Below, in pieces: positions 25,101 to 37,100 of a stretch of 43,063 bases of DNA. The DNA is taken from the NCBI GenBank assembly GCA_034696485.1, contig JAQIWT010000060.1:1-43063 (forward strand). The letters are read 5' to 3'. A model generated the notes under the pieces. The model was not told where the DNA came from. It saw only the letters and a program-made list of their open reading frames with translations, and did not search any database. Source of the DNA: Isohypsibius dastychi. Lineage: Eukaryota > Tardigrada > Eutardigrada > Parachela > Isohypsibiidae. Both the position numbers and the translations under genes were made by a program. How positions within the stretch are numbered: the stretch's first letter is position 1; each line of letters starts with the position of its first letter.

Positions 25101-28100
25101 TGACTTGTCGGAAATTAAGGTAAGCCCTCGTAAGATGCGTTGTGACTTTTCGACCCGAAGCACAGGAAGTCATGTTGACTCAATGCATAAATATCACCCA
25201 ACCGAACGACTTTTGACATCATATAACTTTATGATGAATACACACTTCACCACTGAGAAGCAAGCGAATAATTTTCCAACTACTCCACCCGGAAATTGAA
25301 ATTTCTTTCTGAATCTGCCGATCTTGAATAATTTGTTGTGGAATTTGTGGTTGCGGTTTCTTATGAACTTTTACTGGTCAAAGCACGAAGGGATTTATAG
25401 CAAAAAAAACATGAGTTTCTGTAACTCATCCCTTACAGACCAATTAATTCCAATCCTTAAGGATTCGTTTTTCTGAAATATTAAACTCCAAATCAGTAAA
25501 TGATGTTGTATTTTTAGGAAAAAGTTGTATCACAAAAACACATCCTGCAGAATTTGTTCACAGATTGTTTTGTCGTTATATTCAGATTCTACATTTTTTG
25601 CGTACAACTTCGATGCGTTTGAAACCGACTCATACAGCTATGTAAACAATAATTCGACGGTTTGACCACAAACTTCCATAGAGAATTTTAAATGAAAACG
25701 ACAGATATGTAATTTACCAAAATTAAATTGTGAAGCCAAGATAAAAGACTACTGCAGACCTTATATGTACAATTGATTTCTACTTGATGATATGATTTAT
25801 GATAGTTCGTTTAACAAATCCTCCGAGGGCGATTTTCGATTAAGCTTTCCTTATTGTGCTTCTCGGCTGCCGTCAAAAATTTTGGCACGTTCATTGTTCA
25901 TATTTTTCTCCACCGATCACTTACGCGAAAATTAATTACTTTGAATAAATTAGCAACACTTGTTGGACACTTGACAAGTGGCTAAATGGAAAACGAGAAA
26001 TAAATTAAAACCCAACTAGTGTTTTTATTTCAACAACAATCCGTCTTTCTTGTTTTGCTTTTTCGTCCTTGAATGAAATTTGTGATTTTTCAGCCTGGCG
26101 AGCATTTGGATAACACAATTCTGAAAGATCGGAGTAATTTGTCTCAAGTGGGATCACTCGGCCAACGCCGCCCTCCAACTCGGAATCCAGCCAAGTATCA
26201 GTTTGCGGAAGGTACAGTACAGTACGGCTTTTACCAGTCTGTCACTTCTTATGTCAGACTGTTTTTTTGCTGACATAAAATGAACAGCATTCTGAATCCG
26301 TAGCTTCTGCATTTTTTATGAATGCTGAGTTACGCATCGGGTAATCACCGAAAATATTTTCGCGGCCTCAGTTAGATAAAAGAATTGCATACCATAACAT
26401 TTTTCAGGCAGAATTCGTTCTACCCGCTTTAACGAGTCCGCACATTGAAGAGCGGTTTTCTGTGCTCGAAGCGGGCTGATACTCCGCCTGCCTAGCTTCG
26501 GGAGGAAAACGATGCTTGGTGGATGTACGGTGACGTTACCCTGAGTGCACCTTCTCGTTTGTGGCATAATTCCGATTTACAACAGTTTTCAAGTGCGATC
26601 AAAAAGGCAGCATCTCCCTCATGCAGCAGAATGTTCTCATAAGGTGCTCTCAGCGAATCATCACCGTACATCATTCGAGCATCGTTTTTCTTCCGAAGCT
26701 AGACAGGCGGAGTGTCAGCCCGCTTCGCGATCAGAAAACCGCGCTTCAATGAGCGGACTCGTTAAAGCGGGTCTGTTCCGCTTACTTGGTTTGATGCTAG
26801 TTTACAGCTATAGGGGACATATGAGGAAACTGTCATCTTTGTATACAGTAGTAGTCAGAAACCATGAGAAGAGTTAAGCTGTGATGCTAGTGTTGCACAT
26901 GCCACAGCGTACGACATGTCATGACCCCAACCGGAAATTACTCGAAAGCTACAATATACCCGAAACAATCCACCGTACCTTAGACCGTGATTTTCGGATA
27001 GTTTTCTGAAATTGAATTCCAAGCTATAACTGAAATGTATCTGAAGAGATTTTTTCACAGAAGAAGTGATGAGCACATCAACGTTGCCCCATTTTGAGAC
27101 CGCGTACCGTGATCGACCGGTGTCCGTTCAAGTCACTAGCTACAATGACGGTGATTCAAGCGTTTTTAAACGATCACAGGTATGTGTTTATTGTTTGAAG
27201 CGTCAGTTCTTATGTAATCACTGAATTCATGTCATGTGGATCAGTGAGAATTATTGTTTTCTTAGACATCGTCTGTCAAGCACCAACAAACGGTCCGTGA
27301 TGAACGATTGTTGCTCAATTATGTCGATAACGACTCTAAACCTGACTGGGTTCACAACATCGACCAACACTTTTCGGGACGCGGGTATGATTTTCCGACT
27401 ACTCTTCGTTAAACTGAATCCGATCCTTGATTTAAGCAATTACCTGTTGATTGTTTGCATGTAGAATAACATAAACATGTACATGTAGATTCAATCATGA
27501 CAATTTATTAGCATGAGGCTCGGCTGCGGCTCGTGACTTTGAATTTCGAATGTCCGAGGACAGCATTTGAGAATACGCTTGAAAATAATTTTGTCAGAAT
27601 TGTCAAGAAAATAATTCAAATTCTAACCAAGATTGATAAGTTTGATGACAACCTTTGTAGCTGGATCTGAAACTGGAAATTTGTTTTGTTCGTACTTTTT
27701 ATCGAAAGCGCATTGTTCTTTAATGTGACGTATTCTTTATATTTGCTGACTATTATGCATTTTTCTACAGAACGGCGCGAGTTCAGTATAATCGCGAGAA
27801 CGTTACCAGCCCCACTCCGCGAATCGAAGAGATAGTCACAATCCCCGGCAGTACTGTGATCCAAGTCAACGGTGAGCACGGTGAGCCTGTCCATGGAATC
27901 GTCACCGAGCCTGGTGATCGTCCGCTGAACATCCTCTCCCAGCAACCACCTGTTGATCGTGATTTGATTCACCAACGGCAACAAGGTTCCAAATATGGAT
28001 TCACGAGAGTGACCGACTCAAAAGGTTACAAACAAGAAGCCAAAGAAAAGGTGCAATATCAGGAACGACGAGAGAGCGTCAGGCAAATTTCAGTCAGTTA

Positions 28101-31100
28101 TGAGATACCCGGAAAAGGGAAGGAGACGAGAGAGTATACTTGGGATGGAGTTCGTGATCAACCGGAGGAAAAGGTCACGTTTCATGAAGAACGAGATCAC
28201 CGAAAGGATGTCTCGGTTAATCTGCATCTTGAGCAGCAGATTCCTACTACGACGACCGAAACCAAAGTTCACCAGGTAGGGTTGAGTGGTCCGACGATTT
28301 CCTTTCACTCATCTGGATTCGATTCGCGGAAGAAACTGCGAGTCTCTAAAACATCTTGAATATGAGCAGCAATCAAGATGACTATATGAGCAATTTTTGA
28401 AAGGTCAATGTTTTTTTTCAGGAGAAGATTGTGTTCGACGAAATTCGCGAGCCGCCTCCACGTGAGGTCTCCGTCAATCTCAAGCTTCAAACCGACCGCC
28501 TCGAAGAAATCCGTCGGGAAGAAGTCCTCCGCCAACAACCCATCCAAACCAACACCTTCCGCTTCGAAGAAGAAGTCAAACGCGACCGTGAGGTCAACTT
28601 TATCATGGGACTTGATCAGCAGCAGCCCGTCAACGTTCGTCAGACTGACTCTTCCCATCATCGCGCTCATCAAAACACCGAAGAAATCTATGACATCAAA
28701 AAGGAACAAATCGAACGCATTGACTACTTCCAGCCCATCCCCCAACCCAAAGTCGTTTTCCATGAAGACCGTGAAGTGGTGAAAGACGTCAGCATCCAGC
28801 TCGGATTGGATAACTTGGAGGCAGCTCGACCACTGACCCCCATTCCAATCGAGAAGATTCAGTTTGAGGAAACTAGGGTTATTCCAGCTGCGAGGGATGT
28901 CTCGTTTGTTCTGGGACTAGACCAGCCGAAACCTGTCCCTCAAAGACCAGTTTCAGTACTCTCAGACTCTACGGTTGTTACGCAGCAGATTGTTCCGCAA
29001 GTGAGACGGTTCAATGAGGAGATAAAGAAAGTGGAGACTTTTGAACAGATTGTTGAGCGAGAACCGTCACCACCACCAAAGAGGTTCCATGAGGAGACTA
29101 GAAAGACTGAGCGGTATGAGGAAATTGTTGAGATGAGAGCGGATGTCGATGTGCAACCACCGCCTCAGAGGTTCCACGAAGAAACTAGAAAGACGGAGAT
29201 ATATGAGGAAGCTCGGGAGATGAGGGCGGATGTGGATATTCGACCACCGGTTAGGCCAGAGTCTCCGCCATCAGCACGGTTGACGGCCGTGACGGAAATT
29301 ATTCCACCGTTGCCACGAAAAGTGTCTCTGCAAACTGCTGTCGAAGGTAGATATATAGTGACATCGGTTTTCACTGTACAGGTTTTCCCTGTATTATACT
29401 GTCAAGTGAAAGACACCTTATTTTGCGAATCTGAATGGTTTTCCCTAAGATTTGCTGTTTCCTGATTTCTTTGATATTTGTGATTCATTTGGTACCATTA
29501 ATGAGATTGGTTATGAATTGCAGCAACGGAGATCCATCACACCGAAGTGGAACATGTTCCGGCTGAAGAGGATGGAATTTTTGAGACCAGTGTTGCGTAC
29601 AGGCCACATGAAAAGCGGGAACACACTGAAGCTGAAATCCAGGTACAGTGTAACCTTTCGTGTCCGAGTCTATACAAATTTTCGCTCGCCTAGGTGAGAA
29701 ATGTAGACAGAACCCACTTAACTGACCGCTATCTGTTAAGTAACCATTTCTCGATAGATTCTGGTTCTTGATTTAAGAAAGCATTTACCGAATTGCTGCC
29801 CCAGAAACGATGACATTTTGTAAAATACAGACGATTTTAATTGACTGAGATACAGTGACTACTCAAACAACCGAAAAACGAATGGTGCACTTTATTACTA
29901 TTTTAGACATGTTTAATAACCATTTCTATGGTTAGTCCTTTGTATGGAAGGAATCACTCGTTTCATGAAATACCACTTTCCTACACACATATCTGTCAAA
30001 CAGAAGCTATGCGGTGGAGCATGCCTTCTATATTTTCACTCAATTTTAATCGCTCATCATTTGCTTCTTTAAAGGTCACCCAACCTAAACCCAAGCCTCT
30101 GCCTCCGACATCTGGCCGAGTGGAAAAGCACGTCAACCTCGAAAAGATCATCCCAGAACCGACTGGTCAACCATTACCTCAATCCCTCGGGACATATGGT
30201 TTCCTCTACACCGCCACCATCGAACCCAAGAGACCCGAGCTTGAGCAGACCATCGAATTCCACAATCCTGAGCCCACTCCAATAATCGAAGAGGTAGAAG
30301 AAGCTCAGCGAATTGACTGGTACGTCAAACCGGGTCGCATTCCGTCATTGATTCCGGATGACGTGTCCAGTATTGGTGAAGTGCGAGCAGCAACCCCACC
30401 ATCTCACCCGGAACTGACTGCAACGGCTCAGATCACTCCTCCAACCAGGCTGGAAGCTGAAGTCAGAGTTGACTCACCACCAAGGGAGTTCCACTTTGGA
30501 GACGAAGAAGAGGATAGACTGAGTGTCAGCAGTGCTCATTCTGAAGAGCTCAAGAGAAAGAAGACTTCTCCACCACCTGTTTCTGAGAAACCAGTTGAGC
30601 GACATCGAAACCAACTTTCCAAGCCTGTCTCTGCTGAAGGTATGGTGAACACACTCAGGACACCGTTGTTTCTGTGTTTAAATGGATTATGTTTCAGCGG
30701 AAGGATCCCATCATACTGAGCTGAAGTTTTCCACTCCGGAAGAAGAAGAACAGTGGAGAACCAAGATGGAACGCCGTCCGGTTCCACGTCCGAACCGAGC
30801 CGAAACGTCACTGCACGTAAGTTGATTTTAAATTATGTTAGTTTACATAAGGTAACTTTTTAAAATGTTACAGTTGGAGCAACCGGGAGTTCTCCAACCC
30901 AAACTCCCAGCCACGTCCGGTCGGATTCCAAAGAAGATCTGGAACGAGAAGCTCGAGACTGAAAACAATGGTCGACCCTTACCCCAATCCATCGGGACAT
31001 ACGGGTTCGTCTACATGACCCACGTCAATCCCCAAACCGTTATCCGGGGCAAGCCCATCGAAATCTTCGAAGCTGGAGTTGCCACTGTCGATCTGGACTT

Positions 31101-34100
31101 CCAACAAGTGATACTATCTACTATTGCCGAGATCGAGCCACCGTTGCTCCCGCAACAGGAGACTCAACTTTTAGAAGCGACTATGAAGGTCTTTCCTCCG
31201 CTGACCGTTCATCAGCAAGAACGCCTTTTGCACGCGTTGGTCGAGATCTTCCCACCGTTGACTCCAGATCAACAACGTCAACTGTTGACCGGTAGTGAAG
31301 AGATAACTCCGCCGTTGACAATAAGGCAGCAGCAGCAACTTGCTACCATCAGTGCTGAGATTATCCCGCCAATGACTCAAAAACAGCAAAAGGAGTTGAT
31401 TTATTCGACCACAACAGTCAAACCTCCGTTGACTGTAGAACAACAGCAACATCTCCTGACTTGTGTTACCGAAATCTTCCCACCGCAAAAGGTCAAGAAA
31501 ACTGACAAGCTGATCGAGAAGTTTGAGTGTACGAAGCATACTCAGGTCAGTGTCACTCGTTCTTTGAAAGCTGGTGATTTATTATCGGTTTCTGGTTTCC
31601 AGGAAGAAGAAGAAAGAACACTGCTTGTTAACCGGAAGGAGAAAACCAGTCCATGGGAAAGGTCACAGATTGACAGAGATGTTACATCAAGCTCAAAACG
31701 CCCTGTAGTTGAAAAACAATTTTCGCTTGGTGGACCGCGTATGAATGTGGAATATGAGAGGAGAACTGAGACTGTTCAAGAAGATCAGTATGATCGAATT
31801 TCGAAGACTGAACGAAATGAAAGGAACCGTGAGGAGCTTCATGTTGGAAGAGGTAAGTCACTGCTTTGTAGAGTGCGCGTTGCCGGTAGGGAACATATAC
31901 TTAACCACAATAACACAAGGGATTCGGCCGGGTGATTGAATCAAACACGAAGTTACTTAGGAAGTTTCTTAAACTGTATAAATAACCCGGTGCCATTTAA
32001 TATTGGTTCGTGTGCTGGATGCTAGCTGCTTGTTGCTTGATGGTTGTCGTTGTGTTTGTGAGTGTGTGTTGACTTGTCTTGTGTTGGTATGGCAGCTGGT
32101 CCCGAGGATTTTAATCGCACTGAGGTGAGATTCTCAACTCCAGAAGAAGAAGAACGATGGAAAACACGACTGCATCGGCAGCCGGTTCCACGTCCTGATC
32201 GTGCTGAAACGTCGTTGCAGGTATGTGACCTTTTGATACCAGATGTTTTTACTGCATCTTATATGGTGTGGTTATAGCTGGAGAGTCCGGAACGGGAAGA
32301 ATCTGGACGTATACCAGAGACATCTGGCCGAGTTCCAAAAAAGACCCAGAAAGTTACATTCGTTCCGGAAAAGACCGGTCGACCTGCACCAGAATCTATT
32401 GGAACATACGGATTCATCTACATGACACACGTCAACTCTCAAACACCAATCCGTGGGAAACCCATCGAGGTCTTCGAAGCAGGGGTCGCCAGCGTTGATC
32501 TGGACACAAACCAGTTGTTGCAGTCCGCCATTTCCAAAATTCACCCACGCTTGAGTCCTCAGCAAGAGACACAGCTGCTGGAGCATGGTTCTCGAATCCT
32601 ACCTGTTTTAACCACTGAACAACAAGAACGGGTGTTGACCTCACTCTCTGAAACCTCGCCGCCATTGACAGATCAGCAACAGCGGCAACTTCTGACTGGA
32701 TCGGATGAAGTTACTCCTCGTTTGACAAGGAAACAGGAGCAGCAGCTGGAAACACTTAGTACCGAGATCATTCCACCTCTGAATCAAGATCAACAGGTGG
32801 AACTACTGGAAACCACGACGCTCATCAGACCGCCACTGACTAGAGAACAGCAGACACAGTTCATGACGTCAGTTGCGGAAATCTTCCGGATCGAGAAATC
32901 GGAACGGTTCATTGAGAGAATCGAAAATATGGTGGTGGGCAGCGAGCGAACCGAGGTGAAGTTCTCAACACCGGAGGAGGTAGAATACTGGCGCACTAGA
33001 CTGGATCGTCAGACGGTTCCACGTCCTGATCGTTCTGAGAGAACATTAGAGGTTTGCTAATATCCGATTCGAAAAGATCTCTAAACAAGTTCGTAACTGA
33101 TGTTTTTCAGCTGGAACGTCCTGAGTCTGGCAGACCAAGCACTGTGCCGGAGACATCTGGCCGAATTCCGAAGAAAACCCAGACAGTGTCATTCCAACCT
33201 GAGAAAACTGGCCGACCTGCTCCGGAATCTCTCGGTACTTATGGGTTCATCTACATGACCCATGTTAACCCCCAAACACCGATCCGCGGAAAACCCCTTG
33301 AAGTATTCGCAGCTGGAGTGGCCAGTGTCGACCTTGACACAATTCAGCTACTGCAATCCGCCATTTCCAAAATCCAACCACCACTGAGCCCTCAACAAGC
33401 AACCCAACTCACCGAACATGGCTCGCATATTTTACCAATTCTGACAACTGAGCAACAAGAGCGTGTGTTAAAATCGCTAGCGAAAACATCACCGCCTTTG
33501 ACTGATGAGCAACAACGACAGCTGCTTACCGGAGCAGATGAGATCACTCCTCGTTTGACAAAGAAACAAGAACAGCATCTGATGGTAGTGAGTGCCGATG
33601 CTATTCCTCCACTGAACATGGAGCATCAAGTGGAGCTCTTGAAGTCAACCACGATTGTTAGGCCTCCACTGACCCGGGAACAACAAGTGCAGTATATGAC
33701 TTCGATTGCTGAGATCTTCCAGATCCAGAAGTCAGAGAGGCTCATCGAGAAGCTGGAACATATGGTGGGAGATTCTGGTCGAACTGAGCTCAGATTTTCA
33801 ACACCGGACGAAGTTGAACAATGGAGAACTCAACTGGATCGTCGGGCAGTTCCTCGACCTGTCCGGTGTGAAACAACATTGGAGGTTTGTAGAACTCACC
33901 GTAATTTCAAAAACAGTCACTTACATCGCTTTGTTCAGGTGGTAAGCCCGGAACGTGAGGAGCTTGCTCGATTACCAGAGACATCTGGACGATTTCCGAA
34001 GAAGACACAGAAAGTAACATTCCAACCTGAGACAACTGGTCGGCCGACTCCGGAGTCACTTGGAACTTACGGATTCGTATACATGGCCCACGTGAATCCT

Positions 34101-37100
34101 CAAGTACCAATCCGCGGAAAACCTCTGGAAGTGTTCGAAGCTGGGGTCGCCACTGTGATTCTGGACACGACTGAGATGATCAAATCAGCTATTTCTCGCG
34201 TTCAACCTCCACTCAGCCCGCAACAACAAACCCAGCTCATTGAACGTGGGGCTCGCTTATTGCCGATCCTGAACAGCGAGCAGCAACAAGGAGTACTGAA
34301 CTCGTTGATCGAAGTCTTTCCAGCGTTGACAACAGAACAGCAGCTGCAACTGTTATCTGGTCATGAGGAGATTATTCCACCGTTGACGAACAGGCAGGAA
34401 AAAGACCTGGTTGACATAAGCATAGAGGTCATCCCGCCGTTGAGCCAGGAACAACAAGAAAAGTTGCTGCAATCAGCTCTGACTATCCAGCCTCCTCTTA
34501 CTCGAGAGCAGCAGATACAATTCATGACCGCAATTGCTGAGATATTCCAGATTAGAAAATCAGAACGTATCACCGAGAAGCTGGAAGATTCGGTGGAGTT
34601 CGAGGTAAGTTTTTTGAAATATGTGATCCAGTGGCTGGTCTTAAGCAGTGTTTTTCTTATGCAGGAAGATGAAGAGCGAACTTTTGTCATGAGACGGAAG
34701 GATCGAGTCAGTGCGTGGGAGAGGTCACAAATTGACACAGACATTGTCAGCACTTCTTCCCATCCTGCTGTGGTGAAGCAGTTTCCAGTTGGAGAACGTC
34801 GACATGGTGGAAAGTACATGGTGGAATCCGATTATCTGGAAGAGCTTCGAAATCTGCAACAAACTGATACCCGGCGAACCCAAACCAGGGAGTCACTGGA
34901 TGTCGGAGTTTTCAGTTATCTCAGCATGATCCATGTCAACCCGCAGACTCCAATCCGTGGGGATCTCGTCGAGTTATTCGAATCCGGTGTTGCGTTTATC
35001 GATCTGGAAATCCAGAAACTCTTCCGTAAAGTCTTCACGGAAATCAAGCCACGGTTGCTTCCTCAACAAGAAACTCAAATTCTGGAAGCTAGTCTTCAAG
35101 TCTTTCCTCCCTTGACCATTCCTCAACAAGAACGCTTCTTGAGAGCATTGGTGCAGATATCGCCATCGTTGACTCTTGACCAAAAACGTCAGTTATTAAC
35201 CGGATCTAATGAAATCTCACCTCCATTGACTCCGAAACAGCAACAACAGCTGGCTACGCTCAGCGCTGAAATCGTTCCCCCGATGAGTCAGAAACAGCAA
35301 AGAGACTTCTTGAACGCTTGTACTATGCTCAAAGTGCCACTCAGCCATGACCAGCAGAATCAAATTCTGATCTCAGTTCAAAACATCTTCAAAAAGAGTA
35401 CAATTACAACAACGGATCGAATTATTGAGAAGTTCGAACATTCCAATCAGACAGAGGCAAGTTTTTTCTTTGAAAGTTAAGAGGTCGTTTTTTAGATGAT
35501 GTGTTGTAGGAGGACGACGAGATGACGCTGATTGCAAAGAGAAAGAAAGAACTCGGCACCTGGGGAAGGTCACAGCTCGACACCGAGGTCACTTCAAGTT
35601 CTGCCCATCGTCCTGTTAGGAAGGACTTCAATCTTCCGAAGGGCTCAGCTTTTGAGAAATCAGAGGTGGTTGAGGAGAGTAGCCAGGTCGATCGTCGTTC
35701 AGAAAGTTTTCTGAAGAAGAAGCTTGGGCACGATTTGCGTGCTGGCTGGGAACGACATGTTAATTATGGTAAGGTATCAGACTTCGCGAGGGAACCGGTG
35801 CCGGTGCGCTTCAGCAGAGCAGCGCTTGAAGACTCGAGTTCTTGGAACTATCTATACAGCGAACTGAGTTCTTCGATTGAAAAAGTACCCAAGGTTCTCG
35901 ATTTTGCGACCTACCAGGAGAGACTGGCTGAAGGAGCTGATTATTCAAGGCTTTTCTCGTATGTCGAAGACTGGGATGCGCAAGATCCTCTTCCAAACGA
36001 CTGGGAAGATTCTGCCTCGCTGAATTCAGATTTCTTTTTCCAGCTCGAGCGAACAAGGTCGCCGAGTTTCAGAAAACTCGAACGCTGGAAGAATTCACCT
36101 GGCAGAGTTAAGCTGGATTCTTCTTGGATTAACGCTGAAAGTCCACGATTCGGGGAACCAGGCACAGAGCCAGAGACTTTCCGCCCGCGTTCGTATTCGG
36201 CTGCTCCTCACATTTCCACCAGCGACCGACCATTGTTTTACCGAAGAACTTCAAAGTACGAGATCACGAGTTTCGAAGAGCGTCTAATGTCTGGTTCCAG
36301 CTACCAGAACCTCATGATGTCAAAGGGCGATTCTGAACCTGACGACAGTGAGGTGGAAGAAGACATTGCTTTGTCAGTATGCAGTGCCTCCACATATCGT
36401 GCAAAAGACGCGTTTTCTCGTCACCGTTTGGTGCGATACTCTCCGCGGTTCAATCGGCGATCTTTTCTTGCTGGGAAAGGTCACCATTGGGACAGAATCA
36501 AGTGGCAAGCCCGATGTGAGAAGCTTGCGCGACAAGAAGAAGAAAAACGCCGACGGCTGAGTCGCCAAATACTTCATTGATATTAGGGTAACACACTTGC
36601 ACCGCACACATTCGCACACCGGCACCGCGCACCCGTTTTTTCTGATTTAACCGTGATTCAACTGAATTCTAATCAATTGGCTCTTGTTATCAGGTGGCAC
36701 CGCGACATCGAAAGACATTGAGCTCAACGAGAAGAAATGGCTGACCGAACAACGCATGGACATCGAAGACGAAGAGCAAGATTTGGAGGTTTCCGCCATC
36801 AGCATGAACGTGAAACCACGAGCACGGTCTCATTTGTACATGGACTCTTCTCCACCACTCCGAACATCATTCTCCCCCTCAGTAGGGGGCTTCCAGTACG
36901 CAGCCAGCCCACAACACGGTACACCCCCAATGACAGAGTTCTCCGGGTTTATGTATGAAGCTACTATGGATGGCCATGGTTCGCCCATGAACCCCGAGCT
37001 CGGAACATACGGGTTCACCTACCAGGCTACATTAGATGGATCCGAGCCATACCGCAAACTGATCGAGGGCAGTAAGACAGACTTGGATATCCGAACCGCG

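Larger units (their letters stand above)
30075..35768 (+). repeat. Duplicated exon cassettes of the giant gene (exons 17-26)
   Basis: Ten exons are built from four module types. Module A: a TSGR(I/V)PKK...TGRP.P(E/Q)S(L/I)GTYGF block followed by YMTHVNPQ.PIRGKP(I/L)E(V/I)FEAGVA (exons 17 in part, 19, 22, 23, 24, and a decayed copy in 25). Module B: six 19-residue repeats. Module C: TEV(R/K)FSTPEEEE.W(R/K)T...R.PVPRP(D/N)R (exons 18 and 21, and the ends of 22 and 23). Module D: E(E/D)EER...W(E/G)RSQ(I/L)D.(D/E)(V/I)(T/V)S(S/T)S (exons 20 and 26, start of 25). Exon phases are 0-1, 1-0, 0-0, 0-1, 1-0, 0-0, 0-0, 0-0, 0-0, 0-1, so cassettes can be duplicated or skipped without frame loss. Introns between them are mostly 53-60 nt. 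Confidence 0.9.

Noticed and set aside
28305-28763. 152-codon minus-strand and 124-codon plus-strand frames in exon 15
   Set aside because: Shadows of the exon that carries the FxEE/DVS repeats, which continues the phased gene model.
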